A stretch of 64,000 nt of DNA from JBQTKD01 sp052386455 (GTDB lineage Bacteria; Actinomycetota; Actinomycetes; Sporichthyales; Sporichthyaceae): positions 41,627 through 105,626 of the forward strand of contig JBQTKD010000015.1 in assembly GCA_052386455.1 (NCBI GenBank), given 5' to 3'. Every line of letters begins with the position of its first letter. Position 1 is the first letter of the stretch. Shown piece by piece: positions 57,125-64,000 of the stretch. The translations under genes and the position numbers were made by a program. Below the pieces are notes generated by a model, which saw only the letters and a program-made list of their open reading frames with translations, made no database searches and was not told where the DNA came from.

Positions 57125-58276
57125 TCACCCCAGCTGGCCGTTCAAGCGCCGCAGTTCCTGGTAGCACTCGGAGAGACGACGGCCACCGGCGGCCGCTTGT
57201 CCGAGGTCGCCCGAACTGACGAGTGCCCCATAGTCGAGGGCGAGCACGTGGTTGCAGCCCGCGGCGATGTAGGGCTGGATCATGTGCGCGACCTCGCTCG
57301 GCGTGCCGCAGAATCGGAGCTTCCGGACCATCTCGGTGGGCACCTGGTCGACAATCCGCAAGGCGTCCTCGCGGCTCCATTCCATGGGGATGAGGTCGCG
57401 GACGTACGCCCAGTCGTCGCCGAGGGGATTCTGGAGACCGTGTCGCCGCCAGGTCTCGCCGCCGGTGACGAGCGCCGCGGTGTCCCAGCGGATCGCGGCG
57501 TTGTTGACGAGTCGTTCGACGTGGTCGTCGTCGTCGCCGAGGACCACGGTGAACATCATCATGCGCGTCATGGGCTCGGGGTCTTTGCCGGCCCGCTCGG
57601 CGAAGGTCTTGAACTGCGACACTTCGTCTGCGTACGCCTCCGGGGACGCCGAGGCCGGCGTGTAGCTCAGCCAGCCGTCGGCGAGGGTGGCTCCGAAGCG
57701 GAGTGCTTTGCCGGGGCCGCCGGCGACGAGCAGTTCGGGGCCGCCGGGGCTGTACGTCGGTGAACCGATGACGCCGTTCCTCACTTTCCAGAACTCGCCG
57801 TCATAGGTGATTGGTTCCTCGGTGCTCCACCACAGACGCAGTAGATGGAGCGTCTCCTCCAATCGACCGAAGGGCCTGTCGCGGGGGATCCCGTAGGGCG
57901 TGCACTGCTTCATCTCGCCGGCGCCGAGCGTGAGGAAGAATCGGCCCTTCGAATAGTGGTCCAGCGTGAGCCCGAGTTGCGCGAGGATCGACGGCGGTCG
58001 GCGAACGACGTCCGATGCCGTGATGCCAATGCGAATCCGCTCGGTTGCCAACGCGGCGTCGGTCACCAGTGGCCAGGGCTCGAGCCACGAGTCGATGTGG
58101 TACAGATCCGCGGAGGGACACAGGTCGGGCGTCCACAGCGATCGGGGGATCGTAAGCGACTGCTGGTCGCCGTAGGCCACGAAGTCCAGGCCCGCCGCCT
58201 CGTAGCTCTGAACGGCCATCCGATGTGCCTCCACCGGCGGGGACTCTGGGGGAACTGCCCCGTACTTCACGTCCAT
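57125..58276 (-). CDS. LLM-class F420-dependent oxidoreductase
   Basis: A 383-residue luciferase-like protein, longer than the other two. VAYGDQQSLTIPRSLWTPDL, GITASDVVRRPPSILAQLGLTLDHYSKGRFFLTLGAGE and LVAGGPGKALRFGATLADGW match F420-dependent glucose-6-phosphate dehydrogenase-like and related actinobacterial enzymes. The ATG at 58276 has AAGGA six bases upstream. A 20-bp tandem duplication occupies its 5' flanking region. It ends 97 bp after the phosphatase start region. Confidence 0.9.
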   Translation of the reverse strand: MDVKYGAVPPESPPVEAHRMAVQSYEAAGLDFVAYGDQQSLTIPRSLWTPDLCPSADLYHIDSWLEPWPLVTDAALATERIRIGITASDVVRRPPSILAQLGLTLDHYSKGRFFLTLGAGEMKQCTPYGIPRDRPFGRLEETLHLLRLWWSTEEPITYDGEFWKVRNGVIGSPTYSPGGPELLVAGGPGKALRFGATLADGWLSYTPASASPEAYADEVSQFKTFAERAGKDPEPMTRMMMFTVVLGDDDDHVERLVNNAAIRWDTAALVTGGETWRRHGLQNPLGDDWAYVRDLIPMEWSREDALRIVDQVPTEMVRKLRFCGTPSEVAHMIQPYIAAGCNHVLALDYGALVSSGDLGQAAAGGRRLSECYQELRRLNGQLG

Positions 58277-58287
58277 GGTGGTTCCTT

Positions 58288-58327
58288 TAATTAACGGAGG
58301 GATTGTCTAATTAACGGAGGGATTGTC
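58288..58327. repeat. Perfect 20-bp tandem duplication
   Basis: Two identical units read TAATTAACGGAGGGATTGTC back to back at 58288-58307 and 58308-58327. They are AT-rich against a GC-rich background, and they sit 12 bp upstream of the LLM gene start on the minus strand. A recent slippage event or a duplicated regulatory site are both possible. Confidence 0.8.
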
Positions 58328-58335
58328 GATCCGCG

Positions 58336-59985
58336 TCAGGCTGCGCCCCTCGAGTGGCGGGACCTGGTTGGTCGCCGGGACGCGCACCTCGATCCCGTGG
58401 CGGGGCCGCGAGGACTTTGGCTTCCTCGCCCGCGGGCGCCTTCGAGGGCGCGGGCGGACTGAGCCGCCTTGCCGTTCCCCTCGAAGCATTTCGGTTTCGC
58501 GCCGAGCGGATCGGTGTAGCCCGTTGGTCCGAGCTTGATTCCGTAGAAGCAGTCGGCGGCGTCCGCGCCCTTCCCCTTGACGAAGGTGAGGCCGGGCGCG
58601 AGCCCGCCGAGCTTTTCGTTCTTCAGCTGCCAGAGGCCTTCCAGCACCATCTGGGTAGTCACGTCGCCGGCGCGGGCCCTGTCCGCGACTTTGGCCAACG
58701 CGGCCTCGAAGAGCTTGCCGGAGGCCCACCCCAGGAGTGCCTGCTGCTCGAGGGGGGCGCTCGGGGCGATTCGTGCCAGTGCCGCCCGAAACTCCGCAGC
58801 CGCCGGGGAGTCGCTCATGAACGGGACGTTGTTGTTGCCGAGGAAGGTCCCGAGCTGACGCAGATTCTTGTCGACGCCGGCTGCGGCGCTGATGGCGATC
58901 GCGCTGCTGGCGATCGCCGGTGTGTACCCGATGGAAACGCAGCTGCGCGCGGCCCGGCTGCTGCCGGACCCGTCCAGCGCCAGGAAGAGCACGGTGACTC
59001 CCGCCTGCTTCATCGCCTGGCACTCGGCCGCATAGTCGGGCTGGGTGAGGGAGGCCGCTCGGATGGGCCCGAGCTTCAACTCCGCGCGTCGGGCCGCTTT
59101 TTCGTGGTTGTTCTTGACCCCGGTGCAGATGGACACCTCCACGCAGTAGATGAGCCCCGCGGTTCCGCCGGGGCCCTTCTCGCGGGCCGCCATCACGTAG
59201 GACCCGTCGTAGGCGGTCAGCGCCAGTCCGCCCTGCGGAAACAGGTAGGGGCTTTGGAAGTAGTCCGTGGCGTTGAGGTCCGACCCGAGTACCGGCACCC
59301 TGTCGCGCTCGGCTGCGGTCCGCAGTGCCCCGATCGTCACCGGCGTGCCGACCCCGATCAGGGCGACGGCCCCTTGGACGTGGACCAGGGTGTTCCAGTT
59401 GGCGGAGACTCGCGCCGGGTCGGAGGCGTCGTCGAGCTGGGTCAACTGAATGGGGTGGCACTGCACTCCTCCGCGCGCGTTGACGTCCTTCGCCCACAAC
59501 GCGACCCCCGTGCGCAGCCCACCGATCGACGCACCGATCAACCCCGAGGACGCCAGCGTCTGGCCCAGCCGGATCGGCGAGAGCGCCGAGGTGCAGCGAC
59601 CGTCCGATGTCCCCGCCGGGGCACTTCCAACGAGGCCGGTTGTGGGTTCTGCTGCCGCGGTCCGCGGCGTAGCGCGAGGCTTGTCCGGCCGCCCGACAGG
59701 AACGGCGGCCGAGGTCGCGCGCGGGCGGGCGCTGGGTGTGGCGCCGCCGTCGGCACTGCCCTGTGTCGCGGGCCCGGCAGCAGCTTCGGGCCCGGTCGCC
59801 TCCTCGGGAGCCGACGCGGGCCCGGCGTTCGCCGCGGTTCGCCGTGTGGCGCCGGGGTCGTACCCATTGCCCGCCGCCACGATCGCGTCGTGCGAGACCC
59901 TGGACCCGCCACATCCGGCGAGCACTGCCAGGGCCAGGGCCAGGCCGATCGGCAGCCGGGCACGGGTCCTGAAGAGTTTCCTCAC
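58336..59985 (-). CDS. Branched-chain-type substrate-binding lipoprotein of ABC transporter
   Basis: A 549-residue exported lipoprotein: positive start, hydrophobic LALALAVLAGC with lipobox LAGC (Cys25), a long Ala/Pro-rich linker of about 100 residues, then a periplasmic-binding fold (VGTPVTIGALRTAAERDRVPVLGSD, STAPAIASS-like). It belongs to the leucine/isoleucine-type family. The C-terminus ends in an Arg-rich tail that is unusual. GTG start has GGAGG six bases upstream. No permease or ATPase gene is adjacent, so it may feed a transporter elsewhere. Confidence 0.82.
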   Translation of the reverse strand: MRKLFRTRARLPIGLALALAVLAGCGGSRVSHDAIVAAGNGYDPGATRRTAANAGPASAPEEATGPEAAAGPATQGSADGGATPSARPRATSAAVPVGRPDKPRATPRTAAAEPTTGLVGSAPAGTSDGRCTSALSPIRLGQTLASSGLIGASIGGLRTGVALWAKDVNARGGVQCHPIQLTQLDDASDPARVSANWNTLVHVQGAVALIGVGTPVTIGALRTAAERDRVPVLGSDLNATDYFQSPYLFPQGGLALTAYDGSYVMAAREKGPGGTAGLIYCVEVSICTGVKNNHEKAARRAELKLGPIRAASLTQPDYAAECQAMKQAGVTVLFLALDGSGSSRAARSCVSIGYTPAIASSAIAISAAAGVDKNLRQLGTFLGNNNVPFMSDSPAAAEFRAALARIAPSAPLEQQALLGWASGKLFEAALAKVADRARAGDVTTQMVLEGLWQLKNEKLGGLAPGLTFVKGKGADAADCFYGIKLGPTGYTDPLGAKPKCFEGNGKAAQSARALEGARGRGSQSPRGPATGSRCASRRPTRSRHSRGAA

Positions 59986-60023
59986 GCGGTGCCTCCGAAG
60001 GTCGGGTGCGAATCGCCGCTGCT

Positions 60024-60048
60024 GGTACGAAACATCATGGAACGTACC
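60024..60048. promoter_or_regulatory. Candidate TetR operator, GGTACG-N13-CGTACC
   Basis: Half-sites are perfect reverse complements separated by 13 bases. It is in the 179-bp gap between the divergent lipoprotein gene and the TetR gene at 60165. A second copy with the same spacing is at 60099. Confidence 0.6.
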
Positions 60049-60098
60049 AATCGATTTGGTCTATGACTAGACTTTTCTATCTCCGACCAGCATCCTCG

Positions 60099-60123
60099 GG
60101 TACGTCGTACGAGCAGCCGTACC
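60099..60123. promoter_or_regulatory. Candidate TetR operator, second copy GGTACG-N13-CGTACC
   Basis: Identical half-sites and spacing to the site at 60024-60048; centres are 75 bp apart. It is 41 bp upstream of the TetR start. Confidence 0.6.
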
Positions 60124-60164
60124 TCCAAGAAGCGGATGCCCACGAGTGAAGGAGTAGGCGGTTC

Positions 60165-60758
60165 ATGGCTGGGGACACGGAGACTGCGGCCGCCCGGCCG
60201 CCGCGGGAGCGGATCGTGGAGGCGGCGCGCGAAGTGTTCCGCCGCGACGGCGTCACCACCGCGCCACTGGGGGACGTGGCGGCAATCGCAGGCGTCGCCC
60301 GACCGCACCTGTACCGGTACTTCGCGAACCGCGAGGCGCTCGTCCTCGAAGTGTTGATCTACGAGATCCGGCAGGTCAACGCCGAGCGCTGGCGGCGCTT
60401 CACACTCTCCGGCCCGGTTCGTCCACTCATTCTCGACTCGCTGATGCTGGGTCACGAACTTGCGCACGACGACTACCTCGCCCGGATCTCCTTCATGCAC
60501 GAGGCCCTGGCTCTCACCGCCGACGTGGTGAGCAGGGAGGCCAGCATCCTCGACGCGCAGTACGAGTACTGGGGGCCGGTGCTGGAGTACGGTCGGGCCC
60601 GCAGGGAGATCGCGCCGCACCTGTCCAACGAGCGGATCGTGCGGTGGTTCCTCTCGGCCCACGTTCTGCTGGCCGAGCGTCCCGGCCTGGTTCACGATGG
60701 CGACGTGCACGCGTGGTTCCGCGACTTCGTGGTGCCGCCGGTGGTGGTGGACCCGTGA
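60165..60758 (+). CDS. TetR-family transcriptional regulator
   Basis: A 197-residue TetR protein, clear paralogue of 36111-36716: ERIVEAAREVFRRDG, GVARPHLYRYFANREALV, VNAERWRRFTLSGPVRPLIL and AQYEYWGPVLEYGRARREIAP all have near-identical counterparts there. It stands at the head of a PEP-type and lipocalin-like gene pair, and its stop overlaps the next GTG (GTGA). Two palindromes upstream suit autoregulation. Confidence 0.92.
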   Translation: MAGDTETAAARPPRERIVEAAREVFRRDGVTTAPLGDVAAIAGVARPHLYRYFANREALVLEVLIYEIRQVNAERWRRFTLSGPVRPLILDSLMLGHELAHDDYLARISFMHEALALTADVVSREASILDAQYEYWGPVLEYGRARREIAPHLSNERIVRWFLSAHVLLAERPGLVHDGDVHAWFRDFVVPPVVVDP

Positions 60759-62398
60759 CCCCTCCGGTCCACGATCCCGTCCGCGGCTACAGCGATCCGG
60801 ACCGGCTCTGGACGACGACAAACGTCGCCGAGGCGACGCCGGACATCCTCACGCCCCTGTGCTGGAGCGTCTTCGGCGACGGCCTGGAACAGGCGTGGCT
60901 GGACTCGATGGGTGCCTTCGGCGTGCTCGGCGCGGCGGAGCGGGTCCGATCGGACGACCCCAACCGGCGCGCAGTCGCAGCCATCCTCGGCCGCCAGGCC
61001 GTCAACATCGCAGTCCTTCGCCAGGTCGTGGCGCGCCTGCCCGGGGTGAGCCCGGACGACGTCGAGCGCGACATCTTCGGCAGCGTGCGGCCGGGCGTCC
61101 CCACCGAACCCGGCGCCCCCCGCCGCATCCCGGTCATCCTGGTCAAGTTCCCGCTCGCGATGCTGGGGATCGACCGGCGCATCCACGCCATGTACGACGA
61201 GCAACTGCAGTGGTGGCGCCGTTCGGTTCTCGACACCCCGGCTGGCCTCCGGCGTACGCCCGAAGAGGCGATGGCTCGCCTGTCGGAGGGCTACGACCGC
61301 TTCGCCGCCGCCATGGCGTTGCACGCTCGGTCGCGATTCCTGCTGTCCGCGGCCGAGAAGCCGGTGGTGGACGCCTTCTCCCGGGCAGGTCGTCCGGAAC
61401 TCGCCCGAGAGTTGCTGTCCGCCTACGACGGGGTTGCCGAGACCGCGATGGCCGATGCGCTCTGGAACGTCGCCCACGATCGGCTGACGTTGACTCAGTT
61501 CCTTCGCGACTACGGCTTTCACGGCCCCAACGAGGGCAACGTCTACACCCGCTCCTGGCGTGAGGAACCGCAGCGAACGACCTCGCTCGCGGAGGCCTAC
61601 CGCAACCGGCCCGACCTGCGCCGCCCCCGCGACCAGGAAGCCGAAGCGATGCGGACGCGAGCGGCCCGGCAGGGCGAGCTGCTGGCCCTGCTTCCGGCAC
61701 GCAGTCGCCCGGCGGTGAAGTTCGCGCGGGCGCGGGCCGCCGGCATGACCCGCAAGCTGGAACTGGGCAAGGCCGCGTTTCTCATGGCGCTGGACGGATG
61801 CCGCGCGGCCGCCCGCGAACTGGGCGCGGCGCTGGCGGAGAGTCGCGTTCTCTGCGACCCCGAAGACGTCTTCTTCCTGACCGTGCCCGAACTGGCCGCC
61901 CTGGTCGCCGGGGGCTGCGGCGAGGCGCGGGCACTGGTGTCTCATCGCCGGGAGCAGCGCGAGTACTACCGCCGCATCTCGATGCCACGTACCTGGACTG
62001 GATTTCCCGATCTCGACGAGTTGAGCACCCTCGCCGACATCGCGGCGTCGGACGACCCGCCAACCCCGATCCGCGGCGTCGCCTGGGGCGGCGGGCAGGT
62101 CACCGGCCGCGCCCGCGTCGTACGCGACGCGCACGACGACGTCGAGCTCGACGAAGGCGACATCCTCGTCTGCCGCTTCACCGACCCGAGTTGGGCGCCG
62201 CTGTTCTCCATGGCGGACGCCTTGGTCATCGACATCGGCGGCCCGCAGAGTCATGGCGCCGTCGTCGCCCGCGAACTCGGCGTCCCCTACGTCATCGGCA
62301 CCGAGAACGGAACCGACGTCATCCGCGAGGGCGACGTGCTCTCCGTCGACGGCGCCACCGGGAACGTCACCGTGCTGAGCCGACCAACCCCTGCGTGA
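60755..62398 (+). CDS. PEP-utilising mobile-domain protein without ATP-grasp domain, paralogue 2
   Basis: A 547-residue protein aligning with 49906-51495 throughout: RLWTTTNVAEATPDILTPL, FHGPNEGNVYTRSWREEPQ and the mobile domain GGPQSHGAVVARELG with His500. The ATP-grasp domain is again absent. This repeat of the same architecture, with a lipocalin-like gene beside it, suggests a functional unit and not a decayed kinase. It is coupled to the TetR gene by GTGA. Confidence 0.82.
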   Translation: MTPPVHDPVRGYSDPDRLWTTTNVAEATPDILTPLCWSVFGDGLEQAWLDSMGAFGVLGAAERVRSDDPNRRAVAAILGRQAVNIAVLRQVVARLPGVSPDDVERDIFGSVRPGVPTEPGAPRRIPVILVKFPLAMLGIDRRIHAMYDEQLQWWRRSVLDTPAGLRRTPEEAMARLSEGYDRFAAAMALHARSRFLLSAAEKPVVDAFSRAGRPELARELLSAYDGVAETAMADALWNVAHDRLTLTQFLRDYGFHGPNEGNVYTRSWREEPQRTTSLAEAYRNRPDLRRPRDQEAEAMRTRAARQGELLALLPARSRPAVKFARARAAGMTRKLELGKAAFLMALDGCRAAARELGAALAESRVLCDPEDVFFLTVPELAALVAGGCGEARALVSHRREQREYYRRISMPRTWTGFPDLDELSTLADIAASDDPPTPIRGVAWGGGQVTGRARVVRDAHDDVELDEGDILVCRFTDPSWAPLFSMADALVIDIGGPQSHGAVVARELGVPYVIGTENGTDVIREGDVLSVDGATGNVTVLSRPTPA

Positions 62399-62435
62399 TT
62401 CCTTGACTTTGCGCGATCAGAGGAGCTGAACCGAC

Positions 62436-63449
62436 GTGACCCAGCGTTTCCTGCTCGGCGATTTCGACCATCGAGTCGTCGTGGGCGCCTTCACGCCCGA
62501 TCCCGCGTCCATGATGGTCTCCGACCCGCAGCACGGCCTGCCGTTGCAGGCGACGTGGCTGTACGGGTTCTTTCACGACGAGGCCGGACTGACGTATTGC
62601 ATCGAACGCAAGATGGTCGGCTCGCTCACCAGCGGATGCTTCGTCATGACTCAAAATGGCGACCCCGAGCGGGAACTCGACGTGCACCCGGACTCGGGTC
62701 GGAGCGCACGTGGCGAGCTCCGCCGTGGCCTGGGCGTTGCAGAACGCACGTGGTCCGACCCCGTGTTCCAGCGGCTGCCGAAGGGGACGCTGCCCGAAGG
62801 CGAGCAGCCGATGTCGCTGCGCTGGGACGGCGACACCCTCGCCTACGACGAGGGCGACATTCTCAATCTGACCGGCAGTAGGGCCGGCCTCGGCGTGCAG
62901 TTCTACGCCGCATCGCGCGAGCACCCGCTGCTCTACGCCAGCACCTGCTACTGGGTGGAGGGGACGATGCAGGGCCGCCGCGTCTCCGGGCCGATCTGGT
63001 TCGACAACGCGTACTGGGTCAACGGCCTGGAGTGGAAGGAGTACGGCTACTTCAACGACCTCCAGATCATGTGGCACGTCTTCTGCAACAAGTTCGACGA
63101 CGGCACCTTCGAATGGGGCCACCTGGTGGTCGGCCGCGACGGCTTCAATCCGGGCATCGTCGTCGGCAACGACGACGTCGTCGCGATGACTCCCGATCTG
63201 TCCGCGAAGTTCGGCATGGACGCGGGGGCCTGGCCGGAGTCGGCGACCTACGACGTCAACGGAGTCGGGTACGAGTTCGTCGGTCCGCGGACCGGCCGGA
63301 TGACCCAGTTCTCCGAGTCGCGCTGGGCCAACTATCGCGCCCAGTACGGCCAGACCCGCCAGATCGGCGACAGCCGCACCCTTGTCGACGGGCTGACCTG
63401 GCTCGAGGGCTTCGCCAACCGGGTTGCCGAGGATGGCTTGGAAAAGTAG
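62436..63449 (+). CDS. Lipocalin-like protein of unknown function, paralogue 3 of 3
   Basis: A 337-residue member of the same family: LLGDFDHRVVVGAFTPD, ERKMVGSLTSGCFVM, LGVQFYAASREHPLLY, WHVFCNKFDDGTFEWGHL and TWLEGFANR. It is closest to 37190-38194. GTG start with AGGAG about ten bases upstream. It is the last gene of the TetR-PEP unit. Confidence 0.65.
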   Translation: MTQRFLLGDFDHRVVVGAFTPDPASMMVSDPQHGLPLQATWLYGFFHDEAGLTYCIERKMVGSLTSGCFVMTQNGDPERELDVHPDSGRSARGELRRGLGVAERTWSDPVFQRLPKGTLPEGEQPMSLRWDGDTLAYDEGDILNLTGSRAGLGVQFYAASREHPLLYASTCYWVEGTMQGRRVSGPIWFDNAYWVNGLEWKEYGYFNDLQIMWHVFCNKFDDGTFEWGHLVVGRDGFNPGIVVGNDDVVAMTPDLSAKFGMDAGAWPESATYDVNGVGYEFVGPRTGRMTQFSESRWANYRAQYGQTRQIGDSRTLVDGLTWLEGFANRVAEDGLEK

Positions 63450-63464
63450 GAGGCTGGCGCCAGC

Positions 63465-63480
63465 GTATGAGTTCTCATAC
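63465..63480. promoter_or_regulatory. Perfect 16-bp palindrome before the XRE gene
   Basis: GTATGAG and CTCATAC surround TT, nine bases before the XRE ATG. It is suited to autoregulation by the regulator encoded next. Confidence 0.55.
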
Positions 63481-63489
63481 ACGGGCGCG

Positions 63490-63798
63490 ATGAGTCCAGA
63501 CCTGATGCGCACGATTCTCGATCGCAGCGGGCTGAGCATGACCGAGCTGGCGGCGCGCGCCGGCGTCTCGCGCGCGTCGGTGAGCGAGTACCTCCACGGC
63601 CATCGCAATCCAAGCCTGCACCAGTTGGAACGGATCGCGGCCGCGGCCGACCTAGACCTTCAGGTCGCAGTCGAACCCGGCTGGCGCGAGCGGCGCAAGC
63701 GAGAGTTCGAAGACGTGTTGGAGCTGGCCGACCGGCTCCCGTTTCGGCCGAACCGGAACGAAGGGCCACCCACCTGGGCGGAACTCGTCGGTCAATGA
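63490..63798 (+). CDS. XRE-family helix-turn-helix regulator
   Basis: A 102-residue protein with an N-terminal Cro/CI-type helix-turn-helix (MRTILDRSGLSMTELAARAG, VSRASVSEYLHGHRNPSLHQL). The C-terminal part is basic then acidic, as in the antitoxin components that precede nucleotidyltransferase toxins, but no toxin gene is visible. The ATG at 63490 is chosen after a palindrome at 63465-63480. It lies between the catabolic cassette and a probable insertion sequence. Confidence 0.82.
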   Translation: MSPDLMRTILDRSGLSMTELAARAGVSRASVSEYLHGHRNPSLHQLERIAAAADLDLQVAVEPGWRERRKREFEDVLELADRLPFRPNRNEGPPTWAELVGQ

Positions 63799-63822
63799 GC
63801 GAGCTTGCGAGCTCACCAAAAG

Positions 63823-63878
63823 GCAGAGTGCCCTCTGCGGTCATTGGGTGGCCGAGCGCTAGCGCGCTCGCCCAATGA
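63823..63878. terminator. Two hairpins downstream of the XRE gene
   Basis: A small hairpin GCAGAG-TGCC-CTCTGC (63823-63838) is followed by a larger one whose outer arms TCATTGGG and CCCAATGA (63841-63878) enclose CGAGCGC-TAGC-GCGCTCG. They may be a terminator or the end of a mobile element. Confidence 0.55.
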
Positions 63879-63901
63879 GACACCCTCTGTCAACCACCCC
63901 C

Positions 63902-64000
63902 TTAGGCGGCTCGCCCGAGGGCGCGGTTTCGGTTGGCGACGTGGGTCGCTTCGTCGTAGTGCATGCCTTTGACCAGGCAGTGCCACAGGATTTCGAGCCA
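63902..64000 (-). CDS. Probable transposase C-terminus (truncated by window end)
   Basis: On the minus strand the last 32 codons before a TAA read an open frame ending ...VANRNRALGRAA. The segment EILWHCLVKGMHYDEATH resembles the C-terminal of transposases in which a tryptophan-rich helix precedes the stop (IS110-like is my best guess). The rest lies outside the window. It suggests that an insertion sequence borders the catabolic region. Confidence 0.4.
   Translation of the reverse strand, partial: WLEILWHCLVKGMHYDEATHVANRNRALGRAA

Noticed and set aside
1..64000. KstR (TNNAACNNGTTNNA) or KstR2 operators
   Set aside because: None was noticed in the promoter gaps read by eye; other palindromes are present instead. 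A motif scan would be needed to exclude weak sites.
1..64000. CRISPR arrays, rRNA, tRNA or prophage genes
   Set aside because: No regularly spaced repeats, tRNA-like cloverleaf segments, rRNA sequence or phage structural genes were recognised.

Overview
The window is high-GC actinobacterial chromosomal DNA. GTG and TTG starts are frequent, genes are chained by ATGA/GTGA/TTGA stop-start overlaps, and three F420-type luciferase-like oxidoreductases, three cytochromes P450, SCP2-type thiolase with DUF35, paired acyl-CoA dehydrogenases and several VapBC modules are present. A soil actinomycete specialised in degrading lipids, steroids, terpenoids or branched hydrocarbons fits best. The genus cannot be fixed from the sequence. 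No rRNA, tRNA or CRISPR was seen, and no gene-free stretch exceeds about 300 bp.

Layout. 1-2282: 3' end of a Rieske oxygenase, a solitary VapB-like antitoxin, a hypothetical gene and a DUF3800-like gene. 2452-7590 (minus): beta-oxidation operon (acyl-CoA dehydrogenase, SDR, MaoC hydratase, second acyl-CoA dehydrogenase, enoyl-CoA hydratase) divergent from a MarR gene. 8286-17869 (minus): DUF35/thiolase pair, CoA-transferase/racemase, FadE pair, hydratase, CoA ligase, CrtC-like protein and kinase-like protein. 17959-26801 (plus): MaoC, SnoaL, a truncated PPDK-like enzyme, ketosteroid-dehydrogenase-like flavoprotein, F420 enzyme, CoA ligase and molybdopterin oxidoreductase. 26798-29533 (minus): SDR and a TPP-dependent 2-oxoacid dehydrogenase E1 pair. 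29662-30422: VapC with a Phd/YefM-type antitoxin.

30561-36716 (minus) is a tight operon: TetR, Rieske oxygenase, 71-aa protein, [2Fe-2S] ferredoxin, B12-binding subunit, acyl-CoA mutase large subunit, CoA ligase. It resembles the logic of tert-alkyl (2-hydroxyisobutyrate) degradation. 36858-47541+ holds three P450s, AveC-like membrane protein, lipocalin-like protein, SnoaL proteins and three toxin-antitoxin pairs. 48813-53845 and 60165-63449 hold a repeated cassette: lipocalin-like protein plus a PEP-utilising mobile-domain protein, with AveC-like membrane protein or TetR. 53925-58276 adds SnoaL proteins, F420 enzymes, a membrane protein and a histidine phosphatase; 58336-59985 is an ABC-type substrate-binding lipoprotein. 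The window ends at an XRE regulator and the tail of a probable transposase.

Two recurrent regulatory signals stand out. WWTAGT-N10-ACTATT lies in at least four promoter regions. GRTACR-N13-YGTAYC occurs twice in front of each of two paralogous TetR genes. Together they suggest that the catabolic blocks form shared regulons.
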